A stretch of 64,000 bases of DNA from Hymenoscyphus infarciens (GCA_001414345.1 LLCB01000090.1:1-64000); one strand, 5' to 3'; shown: positions 50,481 through 62,431, counted from the first letter of the stretch. Numbers and translations are program-made. Notes: generated from the letters alone by a model not told the origin.

Positions 50481-52211
50481 CTTTGAGCTTTTTAAACTTT
50501 TTAAACTTTTTAAACTTTTTCCGACCTACTAGATAGGATCGGACTATACTCTTTTAGTAAACGTGAATACTTATACTTTGATATTAAAGGATTAGAAACA
50601 AAGTCTCTTTTATAAACATCTATAAACTAGGTCGGATACTATTCGTATCCCGCTTAGTATCTTATAGATAATTTTCAGGGTTTACTATATCGTCTAAGAG
50701 ACTTTCATAGAGCTAGGACCACCTCGACACCTCTCTAAATAGCTTAATACATAGGAATTAGATAGGAATTAGATAAAAGAGTTAATTTATAAAACTCTAT
50801 TAAATACCCTCTAATTCTAGTCACCCTTAATAAGGAACTTATAATAAAAACCTAAGATAAAACACTAACTAGTAGGAATGTTCGAAGTTAATAAAGTAAA
50901 GAACTAAGACTAAGTTACTACTAAAATAGGGCCTACTAACCCTCTCTAAGCTATAACCTCTCCTTCCTCTAACTTATCATCCTCCTCCCCACCCTCTTAA
51001 GTATAAGGAGCCTAAATTAGCTCTTCCTCTACTACCTCCTCCTTATAAGAACGCTTCTTACCTTAGTAACCTCTTATAACCAGCTTTAGAGAGGACGCTT
51101 ATAAACTCTTTAAATAGGCCTTAAAGAGGACTTAAACCTAGGTTTAGATAGAGGTCTTACCCTCTATAGTATAGTATAAGAACTATTAAATATTAGTAAC
51201 TAAAACCCCTCTAATAAGTAAGAGGTACTTATAGTAACCTTAGCATAAAGCGCCTAAGTCTCCTCTAAGAGAGTAAACTATACCTCTAAACTATTCTTTA
51301 GTGCCTCTATACTAGTAATAACTAATACCTTATCTAAGGCCTTAGTAGCCTTCTTAATCTCCCTCTTCTCCTCTTTACCTATAAGCTTACTAAACTCCTT
51401 CCTAATAAACCATAGTAACTACCTAAGTTAGAACAGATTTAGTATATATTTAGAATTAAACTTACTAGGATATACATAGTATTCTGTTTAATATAGTACT
51501 TATACTTCTTTAACTTTAGCTTCTTAAAAGTATATATATAATCTCCGTTCTAAGATTTTGTCTAAAGACACTAAATATAGTAGACTTAGTAGGTAGCTAA
51601 AAGTATATTAGGAGGACATAGAAGAGGCATTTTACTATATTAGATTAGCTCTGAATTAGGTCTAATTAAGGAAGGAAGAACTTACTTTTATATATATATA
51701 TAATATATATATATATTCTAGAAGATAAGTTAGTATATAAGAATATATCTAATTAGAAGGTATTCTTACTATATATATATTGTTTTAAATAAAAAGAAAA
51801 GAAGAAGAGAAGTTAGAATCGAGGAAAAGTCACCTACTAATATACTACTTATAATAATAGCTATTACTTTATAATTGTTATTTATCGTTTAATAATTACT
51901 ATTATAATATACGATAATAGTAAGAATATAATAACTCTACAGTAGTATACCGCTTTCTACCCACTAGCTAATTATTAGCTTCTCTTCTGTTTACATCCTA
52001 TTATTATATAGTATATAGTAGTAAATAAAGAGCGATTAGCCCTTAAACAACAATACTATTAGCCACCGACCCTACCCCGACCACCAGATACTATAATAGT
52101 AAGACAAATTACATTCTTTATAATAAAGAGATAAACAATACTCTAATCGACCTAATACTATGCTAATCAAGAACCGAAGACTTAGAACAAGTCTTTTTAA
52201 AGGAGGAGAGA

Positions 52212-52707
52212 TATAATAGTATACTATTCTAGATTATTATATAATAGCTAGATTATTATATAACAGTACTATTCTAAATTGTCAATATTTATAAAACTAT
52301 TAATACCCCTAAGTAGTGCTAATACCCCTGATACCTCTAGGGCTGAGATTACGAATAACCGATACTTATATAAGTAAAGTGCTAAAGGTATTAATATCTA
52401 ATATTTATATATAAAAGAGATTAAGGTTTAGATGTTATATATTTAGCTTTCTAAAGGATTAGAGGTTATATATTTAGCTTTTTAGCTCTTATTATTTAGT
52501 ATTAGCTATATTAGGTAGAGCTTAGTTATTATTATTATTAGAACTTAGAAGCTTCCGACCTTCTTATATATAGACGTTTATATTTAGTATAGTAGAGGGA
52601 TAGTTATTATTTTCTTCTATATTAGTGCCTAGTATCTATATACGTTATTCTACTATACGCACTCCTATATACCTCTACTATAGTTGTGTATATTTCGTGC
52701 CGTTATA
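52212..52707 (+). repeat. 3' LTR of the nested element
   Basis: 496 bp, starting TATAATAGTATACTATTCTA and ending TTTCGTGCCGTTATA, followed by GATAT. Differences from the 5' LTR are mostly C/T and G/A, as expected for RIP. Confidence 0.85.
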
Positions 52708-55700
52708 GATATAAGTTTAATACTATTAACTAGTTTAGTAGCTATAAAGAGATGTTAACTTATCTCTAAAATATTACTATTAGCTCTTACTTATACTAAG
52801 AAGCTTATATCTAATACTAAGACCTTATTATATTAAAGATAGAAACTTTCTATAACTTCTATACTAAGTTCTAACAACTTATAAATAAAGCTAAAGTTCT
52901 CTTATAAGACTAGATAAAAGACTTATAGAATAAGTTAACCCCTATACTATGTTAATCTCTTATTATTACTAAGTTCTAAGCTAAAAGAGATATAAACTCC
53001 TTTTATAATCTTATAAGTAGTATTAATAGTAACCTCTAAAATCTTACTTCTTAAAAAGTATAAGTAATAAACTTTCCTTCTACTTTAAACCTATATACGC
53101 CTACTCCTACGCCTACTAGCTCTTCTTCTTCTATAACCTCTTTTATCTCTCTTAGACACTTTAATACCTCTACTATAAATAACTACTTAACTCTAGGACT
53201 ATTAGATAAGTACTTTAACTATAGTAAGCTTAGTTATTATATTAAGAATTATTTAAAGCTAAGAATATATAGGGTTAACCTTAAAGAGCTTAAAAGAAAA
53301 GATACTAGTTTAGAGTTAGGAAATAAAGAAGCTTAAAAGAAGACTCCTTCTTAGATAAATATAAGATTAATCTCTCTAAGATTAATCTATAGTTATTAAT
53401 TAGTAGAAAAGCGTTTACTTTACCTAGTATAATAACTATTAATAGATTTAGTATATAAACTACTACTCTTAGTAACTTTAGAGTAAATACCTTTTCTTTT
53501 ATAAATATATAACTTAGTTATAACCTTATAAAGTTCTATAGTTTAAAGACTAAAAGACTTCCTACTCTTATTAAGATTTATAGATATAATAGAGAAATTA
53601 AGAATAAAGCTATATACTATCTCCTTTTAAATTATATCTTAAATAGCTATAAATTCTTTAATATACTATTTATCTTCTTAAACTTAAGTCTATATAATAT
53701 TATTCTTAACTAGAGGTTCTTTAAGTACTTTTATATTAATATTAATATAACTTATTAGAAACTACTCTAGCCTAATAACCTTAAGCCTTACTTCTCTACT
53801 TAATAGCCGACTCCTCTCTCTTAAGACACTATATAACTAAAAGACTCTATACTCTCTTACTAGGATAAAGCTAATACTTATAACTAAGCTATAGAAATAG
53901 ATAAACAGCGCTAATAAGGTAGAAGGCTCTTAGAGCCTATAGATTACCTTAAAATTAATACTATAACCCTAGCTAGTTATACCTCGACTATATATAGTAG
54001 AGGAGGCTATAAGTCCTTAATATAAGTAAAATACTAGGTTATAAAGAAAGAACTTAAAAGCGTTATAAAGAAAGTACTTACTCTAGTATACTATTAGAAA
54101 CCTTTTATCTTAAAGAAGTTAGACTCTATTATTAATATATTAGCTATTTTAGCTATAGAAATATATTATTACTTACTTTAAGAAGATAGTAAGATATTTA
54201 CTATAAGTATATATAAAATTAATACTATTATAGCTAATTAAGAACTAGATATAGCCTCTAATATCACTCTTCTTAATAAGTACTAAGACTTTAAAAAGGT
54301 ATTTTCTAAAGCTACTTTAAACACCCTCTTATCTTACTAATACTATAACTATAAGATTAATCTTAAAGGTTTAAATACTCTTAGATATTCCCCTCTATAT
54401 AAGATATCTATAAAAGAGTTATTAGCTATAAAGAAATATATCTTAGAGAATCTTTATAAAGGGTTTATTAAATATAGCTAGTCTCTTTTTATTACTTCTA
54501 TTCTATTTATAAAGAAAGTAAATAGAAGGCTATGTTTCTATATTAACTTCTAAAAACTTAATAATCTTACTTAAAAAGACTACTATCTATTACCTCTAAT
54601 TAATAAAACGCTTATATATATTAGTTAAGCTTATATTTTTACTAAGCTAGATATCTAGTAAGCCTTCTACTATATATAAATAGATCTAGATACTAAGGAA
54701 TTAACTACTTTTTATACCTACTATAGAATATATAAGTATAAGGTCCTACTATTTAGTCTAATAAATAGCCTATCTACCTACTAGTACTATATAAACAACG
54801 TCTTATTTAACTATTTAGACGACTTCTACTCTATCTACTTAGATAATATCCTTATCTACTTATTAAACGTTCTTAAATATAAAGAGTATATATAAAAAGT
54901 CTTTTAATATCTTAAAGATACTAGGTTATAAGTTAATATTAAGAAGTATAAGTTTAATATTAAGAAGATAAAATACCTTAGGTTTATTATTAGTACTAAT
55001 AGTATTAAAGTAGACCTTAAAAAGGTCTTAGTAGTATAGAAATAGTAAGTTCTAAAGATAGTAAAAGGTGTTTAAAGCTTCCTTAGTTTCTATAACTTCT
55101 ATTAAAGGTTTATCTAGAACTATAATATAATTATAAAGCCCTTAGTACGTCTAACGTAGAATAATATACCTTTTAATTTTAATAAGGAGTACTAGGAAGT
55201 ATTTAAAGACCTAAAAGTAATACTTACCTCTATACTAATCCTCTACTACTACTCTCTTAATCTCTTTATTATAATTAAGATAGACGCTTTAAATAGAATT
55301 ATTACTAGAGTATTATAATAATAATAAGCTAATAGAGAATAGTACCTTATAGCCTACTTTAGTAAGACTATATCTCTAGCTAAGTATAACTACGAAATAT
55401 ATAATAAAGAGCTACTTACTATTATATACTTACTTATAGAATAGAGACTAGAACTATAAAGCACTTATTTAAAAATCTATATTTATACTAATTATAAGAC
55501 GCTTAAGTACTTTATAACTACTAAGTAACTTACTACCTATTAAGCGAGGTAGGCTAAAGCTTTAGCTAAGTACTATTTTATTATTATATTTTATTTAAGA
55601 TATAAGAATAGTAAGATAGATACTTTAACTTATAAAGTAAATAAGATATACTTATAGAAGGAACTTAAAGAGTAGTACTAGACCTATATACTTCTAATAA

Positions 55701-57382
55701 AGGAATAAGTTAATATAGAAGCGCTTAAAGACCTAGGGGTTAAAATAAGCTTAATTATACTAGCTCTAGTTAATAATAACTACTTCTAAGAATTATTTAC
55801 ACTTTTAAAACAAATCTACTAAGTAAATAAAAATACTATAAAACTTTAAGCTATATAAGCATAAGCTAAAACTAATACTAATTCTCTATATACTCTAAAA
55901 GAAGGCCTTTTACTTTACTAAAACTGCTTAGTAGTACTAGATATAGATATACTAAGAATAGACCTAATTTATAAGGCTTATAATTAGATACTCTTAGCTT
56001 ACCTAGAGAGAGATAAGACCTACTAGATTCTATGTTTAAGATATATCTAGTAAAATATAAAAGCTAATATTATAAGATATATATAAAACTGTTATAATTA
56101 TAGAAGAGTAGACGTTCCTTAAGATAAAACACCTAGCTATCTATACCTACTCCTAGTACTACTATATATATAGTAATATATAGCTATAGATTTTAAGTCC
56201 TTTCTAGTTAATAAGTATAGTTATAATAACATGTTTATAGTAATAGACTACTTATCTAAATAGTCTATTTTAATACCCTATTATAAGAATATTACTTCTA
56301 AACAGATAGTAAGGTTATATATTAAACATATTCTATAATACTATAGGATTTTAGAAAGTATAATATTAGATAGAGGCCTTTACTTTATCGCTACGTTCTA
56401 AAGAGAGTTTACTTAAATCCTAGGTATTTAGCTTTAACTCTTAACTATAAACTACGTTTAAATAGATAACTAGACTAAGATTATAAATTAATACCTTAAT
56501 TAATACTTATAGCTATATATTAATTATTATTATACTAATTAGTCTAAGATCCTTCTAATAATAGACTATATATAGTTAATACTACCTTATAGTACTATTA
56601 GAATATTACCTTTTAAGTTATAGAAGAGATATATACTAAGAACCTTATTTAACTAGTAAATACTAGAACTAGCTAATATAAAAGAATAGCTATTATAAGA
56701 AGAGGCTATAGTAGTTATAAAGATAATCTAAAAGGTCTTAGATATTAGCTAAGTAAATATATTAAAAGCTTAATAGAAGAAGGAATAAGATGTAAATAAA
56801 TATAGATAAGACGTCGATTTTAGAGTAGAAGATATAGTCTTTGTTATAATAAAGGACTAGGTAACTTAACAACTAAGCTAAAAGCTAGACTACTAGATAG
56901 CTAGCCCTTTTAAGATTCTTAAAGAAGTAGGTTCTACTTTCTAATTATAACTGTCGGCTTCTATTAAAGTTTACTCTATCTTTGCCTCTAAAAAGTTATA
57001 TAAGGCTGTAGACGATCCCTTACTAGGATAAGTAGTTATACTACCTCTACTAATTATTATAAACGAAGAAGAAGAATAAGAGGTTAAAGAAATACTAGCT
57101 AGTAAGAAGAGATAGTAGTCCCTCTATTACTAAATTAAGTAGAAAGGCTATAATAAAGACCTTAATTAGTATCTAGCTCGATAACTAATATATATACTAT
57201 AACTAGTAGAGAGGTTCTATTTAGAGAAGCTAAAAATAGCTAGTCTCCTAGAAGCTCTTTTGTTATAGAAAACAGTATATAAGGCTAGGAGAGAGGATTA
57301 TAGCGAGCTAGAGCTTAATACTCCTATATTAAAAGAGAATAAAGCTGCTTAGTTATAGAGAGCTCTTTTAAAGAGAGGGTAG

Positions 57383-57573
57383 TATAATAGTCCTAGTTAT
57401 ATACGTTACTTATATAACTAGGTTAGTCTAAGGCTTTACTAAGGCTTTGCTTAATATATATAAATAAAGCTAGAGTGCCTATACTCTTCGCTTTTCTCTT
57501 TAGTTTAGTTTTCCTTAATATTAGGTACTATTCTATAAGCACTCTCTTTGTGTATTTATAGAGAGCTGTTACA
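57383..57573 (+). repeat. 3' LTR of the gypsy element
   Basis: 191 bp, beginning TATAATAGTC and ending GCTGTTACA. It pairs with 46395-46585 and is followed by the CTTAC target duplication. Confidence 0.85.
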
Positions 57574-58320
57574 CTTACTTAACTTCTCCTTCTAGCTTCT
57601 ACTCCTTACTCTATACTACTATAGTTAATTATAAGGCTAAGAAGATAAGAATTAAGCTTATAAATTAACTCTAGTAGACTACGCTCTTAGATACCTATAA
57701 GAGACTCGGTCTTACTTCCTAGTCCTTAAAGCCTAGAACTCTTAAGCTATTAAAAGAGGTTCTAGCTTAGCTAGTTATAGCTTATACTAGTTATAAAGAC
57801 TTTATAGTATACTACCTTCGCTTCTTCTACTTTAATATACTTCTAAAGTTAGAGAACTATAAATATAAGAAAGCAAAGATATAAGTCTACTTACTCTTTT
57901 ATAAGCTTATAAATAATAAGAACCTAAGGCTATTAGCTAAGGCTAAGAGAAAGACTTAACTCCTCTTTAGACCCTAGTCTAAGAAACTCTTTTATAAGGT
58001 CTATACTAAGACTAAATTCTTTATAAAGATCTATCTCTTAAAATAGTTTAATTACTTCCTCTCTCTTCTCTCTTTTATACTTTTATATATCTCCTTTATC
58101 TTCTTCTAATTTATTAAACTATTTAAGAATAAGAGCTATTTTAAAAGTAGAGCTTCTCTTTAAACTATCTTTTATAAATTAGCTTATCTATTTACGCTCT
58201 CTATAGCCTAGAGCACCTCTCTAGTATTATTTACCCTCTTTTAAGACTTTTTAGGACCTTAACTACGCGATCTAGACTTTACCTAACGTTAAATAGTAAT
58301 AAATAAATAAATAAATATCT

Positions 58321-60130
58321 ATTTTAACTTATATATCTCTATTATAAAGTATTTATAATAATCTAGTATTAGTAAATTAGTATATATTAGTAAACCTTTC
58401 TTAATTCTATTCTTAAAGATTAACTTAAAAGTTATTCTAAAGAAGATAATTCTTTTATTCTCTCTTCTTAGTATACTTCTTCTTTTATTTAGTAGTCTAT
58501 TATATCTCCTCTAGTAGTAGCTTTATTTTAATCTTTAGTACTTATACTTAAGCTATTAGAATTAAGATTAAAGTTAGTATATTTACTATATTATAAAAAG
58601 TATTATTACTTAAAGTACTAGATATATATTACGAAATTCTTTTATATACTAGAAGTACTAGAAGTATTTATTTATAGTCGTTCTATTTACTTATTTATAA
58701 ATCTCTTATTTATCTTCTATCTATTAAATATATACTATCTATATAAGAGATATCTTATAAAGTAAACTTTAGCTTAATTACTTAATTTATCGCTTACTTT
58801 TTTAATTTAGTATAGTTTTATAGAGTTAGATAGTATATAAAGAAGTAGAAAGCTAGTTATATAATCGTATAATTCCGAGACTTAGAGAGTATATTAGACT
58901 TAGTACTACTAGTGTCGAGAGTTAGATAGCGAGTCGGCTTTAGTACTAAGCTTACTAAGACTAAATAGATAGCTACTTTAGCGCTAGTATATCTAGTATA
59001 CTCGCTATAGTATATCTAGTATCTCTAGTATTTCTAGTACAAAGCTATTCTACTAGTATATAAGAAGATTTAGTAGCTTTTACTTAGTAGCTTAGTAACT
59101 ATTCTTTAAATTATTAAAAATTAAGTAAATAAGATATTATATAAAAGATATTAATATTAACGATTTTATATATATTCGAGAGCTTTTAGTCGTAGTAATC
59201 GATACTTCTTATATTAGAAAGTGATTATAGTAGTTAATTAAATAGTAGAAGGTCTACGAGCTATAAAAAAGAGTTTATAAGTAATAGCTAGTTTACTTTT
59301 ATATAAGTATATTTATAGTAGAAATATATAAAGTAACTAAGTATTTAATCTATATATCTACTAATTAGTATTAGTATAACCTAGTAGTTACAAAGGTAAT
59401 ATAAAAAGAGTATATTATTATTCGTATATACTAAGTAAAGCTAGCTATACTATCTACTTAAATAGTTCCTAAGTATAAAAGTTATATATAATCACGTATA
59501 CTACTATAAAGAGTCTTTTACTCTTAAATATATCGACGATTATAGTTATTTATCTTATAGAAATAAAGTATAGTAATACTAGTTATCTATTCTACTAAAA
59601 ATAGTCTTTGCTTTCTTTTCTTTTCTTTATTACTTAGGTTTCTTTTCCTAGATTTATCTCTTAGAATATCTTATCTTTCTAGAACTAACTATATCTCTTT
59701 TTTTCTTTTTCTCTTATTTCTCTCTATCTCTTTATATATATATTATATTATATAGAAATCTATTTCTAATTAGTATATCTATTAACTTTATATACTTTAT
59801 TATCTTAATCTCTTTTATAATTAAATCTATCTATTTTTATATTTCTATCTATTCGTCTGTTATTTTAGTTCTTAGTCTCTAAAGCGACAATTTTTACCGA
59901 CGTGGCGAGAGAGAACGGTTATACTATTATATATATTAAATAGATTAGGTTTTACTTTATCTAGACTTATTACTTATCTAGCTTCTCTAATAAACTAGCT
60001 TTTACGCGGCGTTTAAGAGTAGAAGTTAGATAATAAGTTAAGATGAGTTATATAAGTACGTTTCACCGTTTTAGTTAGTTGGTTAATTGATTTAGTTTAA
60101 GAGCATTTAGAAAAACGGAGTGAGGCTAGG
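58321..60130. repeat. RIP-mutated block between LINE and gene island
   Basis: AT-rich, CpA/TpG-poor DNA with no frame. It holds copy 4 of the dispersed repeat. The transition to balanced composition is around 60020-60130. Confidence 0.65.
59280..59545 (-). repeat. Dispersed repeat family, copy 4
   Basis: Its reverse complement matches copy 1 over about 260 bp, including AGTTATACTAATACTAATTA-like sequence and the following TATAAAAGTAAACTAG. Confidence 0.6.
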
Positions 60131-60772
60131 AGTTTTTTAGTGTATCACGTGATATGGGTTCACAATGTACTCTTTTATTCCATATTTTCTTCGGTTTCCT
60201 GTTTCGGTCTCTCTACTCTTATCCCCCTGCTTGAAACTCAATTTTTGAGTTTGTTTTCCGATTTATTTCTGTCACATGTCTTTTATTCCGCCGGCACCTT
60301 CACAACTCGAGAGTTTCCACTATGAGCGGTCATTGTATAAACCGTTGATTTACTTAGTTGTAGCTCAAAAAGAGAAGTTTACGAGTCGTAGACGGAATAT
60401 TTGTTCACTCGACTCGTAAGTTCTTACCATTAAATCTTCGGGATTTTGGTCTAGACCTCTACACGAGTACTGTTTGCCGACAGTTTTTGCGAAAGGACTG
60501 AAAGCAGTTGTCTGTTGTTTACTAGAGAGTCATCTATGGTTTTATTTCGCCTTGAAGTTTCCGTTGCCGAGTTCCCTTGGTTGGTTCTGATATGAACGCT
60601 TGTGTAGTAAACTCGGGGTTTTAGTAGAATTCATGTTGGACACAGACATTCTTTGCTGAGAAGTGTTGGGAAACAACTCGTCCTTTGTTCAATAAAGAGA
60701 AGAGTAAGCTAAAGAAACAGATCGGAACTACGAATCGTGTTCAATATTGTACTAGACGTTGTTGTTCTCGGG
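60131..60772. other. Non-coding island edge
   Basis: Balanced composition, no credible gene. A 61-codon plus frame (60140-60325) is short and unsupported. No RNA gene seen. Confidence 0.45.
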
Positions 60773-61171
60773 TTATTTGGGAGCTTGCACATTCATGAAA
60801 CACCCGATGGGAATTGCGATCCACTTCCAATTGCTTCTCATCAATTCCCTTAATAACTTGGAATAAGTGTGTTCATAGAGTTCTTTATACCTGGGGAAGT
60901 AATTATTTTCTCGACGCCTGAAGTTTTTCGCTGGCTCGCTCTTGCGCAATGCGATCTCGATGCCGAGAAGTCGCGACTTCAAAATTGCGGAATCAATTGC
61001 GGAATTGAGTTTTTCTTTGTGTGACCTTACGATTGTAAATCTAATTCGATCTGCGTATTGCAAGAAGTATGCAACTTCATACTGAGCGACTTGCATTGCT
61101 GGGGAAGTTGCGAGCCTACCAGATGACGCAGCCGAAAGGCCGAGAGCGCGAGCGAATGCCGCAAAAGTCAC
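60773..61171 (-). CDS. Hypothetical protein or terminal exon, up to 132 codons
   Basis: Open minus frame bounded by an upstream in-frame TGA. The first codon of the long frame is not ATG; the first ATG is at 61096, giving 107 aa (MQVAQYEVAYFLQYADRIR...). Upstream residues (FAAFARALGLSAASS) look protein-like, so this could instead be a second exon with a short first exon near 61215. Content is mainly charged helix with many Arg, Glu and Lys, a Tyr-rich region (NNYFPRYKELYEHTYSK) and a Trp-containing end. No recognised domain, signal peptide or membrane span. It is divergent from the MFS gene at 61387. I am unsure it is a real gene. Confidence 0.4.
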   Translation of the reverse strand: MTFAAFARALGLSAASSGRLATSPAMQVAQYEVAYFLQYADRIRFTIVRSHKEKLNSAIDSAILKSRLLGIEIALRKSEPAKNFRRRENNYFPRYKELYEHTYSKLLRELMRSNWKWIAIPIGCFMNVQAPK

Positions 61172-61386
61172 ATCAGACCGGACTGAGCTCGCCGTGAAGA
61201 CTCATAATTTCTCATTTTTTGAGGGTGAGGAAAAAAGAGATTGTTTGGGATGTGAGAGGGGAAGCCTCAAACTTCAACACGTCGTTGTCTGATATTTGAG
61301 AATCGAGATGTGATCTGGTGATACAAACAATACACCACCTCTGCGATTCGTCACCACATCCCTAAGAAGAAGAAAAAACACACACA

Positions 61387-62272
61387 ATGACTGAACCAAC
61401 ATCTAAGAAGAACTGGTTCATACCCACCTTCGCCCTCCCATTTTCGCGAGCCGAAAATCCATATTTGATTTTAGCAATCGTGTTTGTTTCCCTTCCCCGG
61501 ATCTTACCTTCAAACTACTTCTCAAGAATTGACTAACATCTCATACAGATGCTCGGCAGTCTTTCTTGATCTACTGAATCTCAGTGCTATCACCATCGCT
61601 TTGCCTACTTTGCAGAAGGAATTCGATTTACAGAGCGGAGAGTTGCAATGGGTTATTAGTGCCTATGCTTTGACGGTTGGTGTTTCCCATCTCGTGTGCT
61701 TTCTGAACTGAAATGAGAAAGAACAAACTGTTGACCTTTGTTTGCAGTTGGAGCTTTTTATGTTACTTGGCGGGAAAGGTGGGGATTTGTTCGGGTTCGT
61801 TTTCCCCCTTCATTTCTCTTTTCCCTCTCTTCTCACACCTACCCCAGGCTTCAAAGACCTTGCAATCAACTAACCACTTCTCCTAGACATAAACCAACTC
61901 TTCTTTTCGGCCTCCTGCTGTTCTCACTCTTCACTATGATCTCAGCCCTGACGCCTACTTATACGGGTCTCATCATTTCTCGTGCATTGCAAGGAATCGG
62001 CGCCGCGTTTACGATTCCATCTGCGCAAGCACATATCCCCCATTATTTCCCGGATCAAAAGAGAAGAGCGAGGGCGCTGGGATTTTGGGGAGCCAGTGGT
62101 AGTTTGGGATTCATGTACGTAGTTCGGGTTTTCGAATTTCCCACTCCCCTTATTCGCTTATTCCAGAGAACTACTGTTTGGAGTTTTGAGGTAATGTGCT
62201 AATATTTGAATTTTAGCACTGGACTTATTCTCGGTGGTGTATTAACTATTGCAGGTGTAAGGTCAAGGGAAG
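61387..62272 (+). pseudogene. MFS drug:H+ antiporter-like transporter, 5' part only, cut by a copia element
   Basis: Exons 61387-61481, 61549-61675, 61748-61794, 61887-62114 and 62217 to about 62254, with GT/AG introns; the first has a CTAAC branch site. The frame is continuous for about 180 aa. Visible MFS elements: a first transmembrane helix (YLILAIVCSAVFLDLLNLSA) with following IALPTLQKEF, and QWVISAYALT before the second helix. Loop-2/3 motif A is present as GGKGGDLFGHKPT. Next comes the LISRALQGIGAAFTIPSAQA region, then the antiporter-type motif GASGSLGFITGLILGG. These fit a 14-helix DHA2-type transporter of the plasma membrane. The gene stops at a Ty1/copia insertion (LTR begins 62273). 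Whether the break is in an exon or in a new intron (GTGTAAG at about 62255) is unclear. The rest may lie beyond the window. Confidence 0.75.
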
Positions 62273-62431
62273 TGTTACAGGTATTTAAAAGTGTAGAGTG
62301 GAGAATTAGGTATTAATTACTATAAGGAGAGAACTATCTACTATACGTAGGAGAGAGTATAAGTACCCTAAGAGTGAGCTAACCCTAATTAGGTAGCTAT
62401 TATAAGAGTGAATATCTAATATAATAATATA
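62273..62431 (-). repeat. 3' LTR of the copia element
   Basis: 159 bp. On the minus strand it begins TATATTATTATATTAG (original TG changed to TA is likely) and ends CCTGTAACA, immediately preceded by a purine tract AAATAGAGGG. The boundary is inferred from these signals, since the second LTR is outside the window. Confidence 0.65.

Larger units (their letters stand above)
47337..52707 (+). mobile_element. LTR retroelement with 496-bp LTRs nested in gypsy gag, no recognisable pol
   Basis: LTRs at 47337-47832 and 52212-52707, both exactly 496 bp, with a 5-bp duplication GATAT (47332-47336 and 52708-52712). The purine tract AAAGGAGGAGAGA before the 3' LTR is conserved in the inverted copy at 29663 and sets the plus orientation. 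The 4.38-kb interior is less RIP-mutated than its surroundings. A possibly gag-like segment lies around 49190-49500, and there are several internal repeats of a roughly 120-bp unit. I found no reverse transcriptase, integrase or protease motif, so it may be a non-autonomous (LARD-like) element. A Lys/Glu-rich frame also runs on the minus strand at about 51000-51430. Confidence 0.82.
46395..57573 (+). mobile_element. Ty3/gypsy chromovirus-type retrotransposon, itself interrupted
   Basis: 191-bp LTRs (46395-46585 and 57383-57573), an exact 5-bp duplication CTTAC (46390-46394 and 57574-57578), and a purine tract AAAGAGAGGG before the 3' LTR. Its own length without the nested element is about 5.8 kb. 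Through RIP stops the plus strand shows: gag, broken by the insert at 47332; a zinc-knuckle remnant near 53210-53260; reverse transcriptase with YLDN at 54836 (a mutated YxDD); RNase H about 55180-55560; an integrase core about 56150-56680 (IDFKSF, LDRGLYFIATF); and a chromodomain-like end near 57070-57220 (EVKEILASKKR...KGYNKD). The chromodomain identifies a chromovirus, a lineage that targets heterochromatin. All frames are destroyed. Confidence 0.85.
41700..58320 (+). mobile_element. RIP-inactivated Tad1-type LINE, split by the gypsy insertion
   Basis: The left part is 41700-46394 and the right part about 57579-58320; everything between is inserted retroelement. Reading through RIP stops on the plus strand: reverse transcriptase about 44880-45700 (LIILLLVLRKGLKRL, then LILNIKRAFN), and RNase H near 45995-46200 (VIFTNSFYLDNKSTSRGIY). 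The frame ...KAAY at the break continues directly after 57578 as LTSPSSFYSLL when one CTTAC duplication is removed. The C-terminal part resembles the Tad1 cysteine-rich end. A TAAATAAATAAAT tail lies at about 58293-58316. The 5' end is approximate. It is a different subfamily from the LINE at 18600-23650. Confidence 0.75.

Noticed and set aside
62115..62216. Extra 24-nt mini-exon in the MFS gene (62167-62190)
   Set aside because: A two-intron reading keeps the frame but inserts residues into the conserved GFITGLILGG motif; a single 102-nt intron restores the family pattern.
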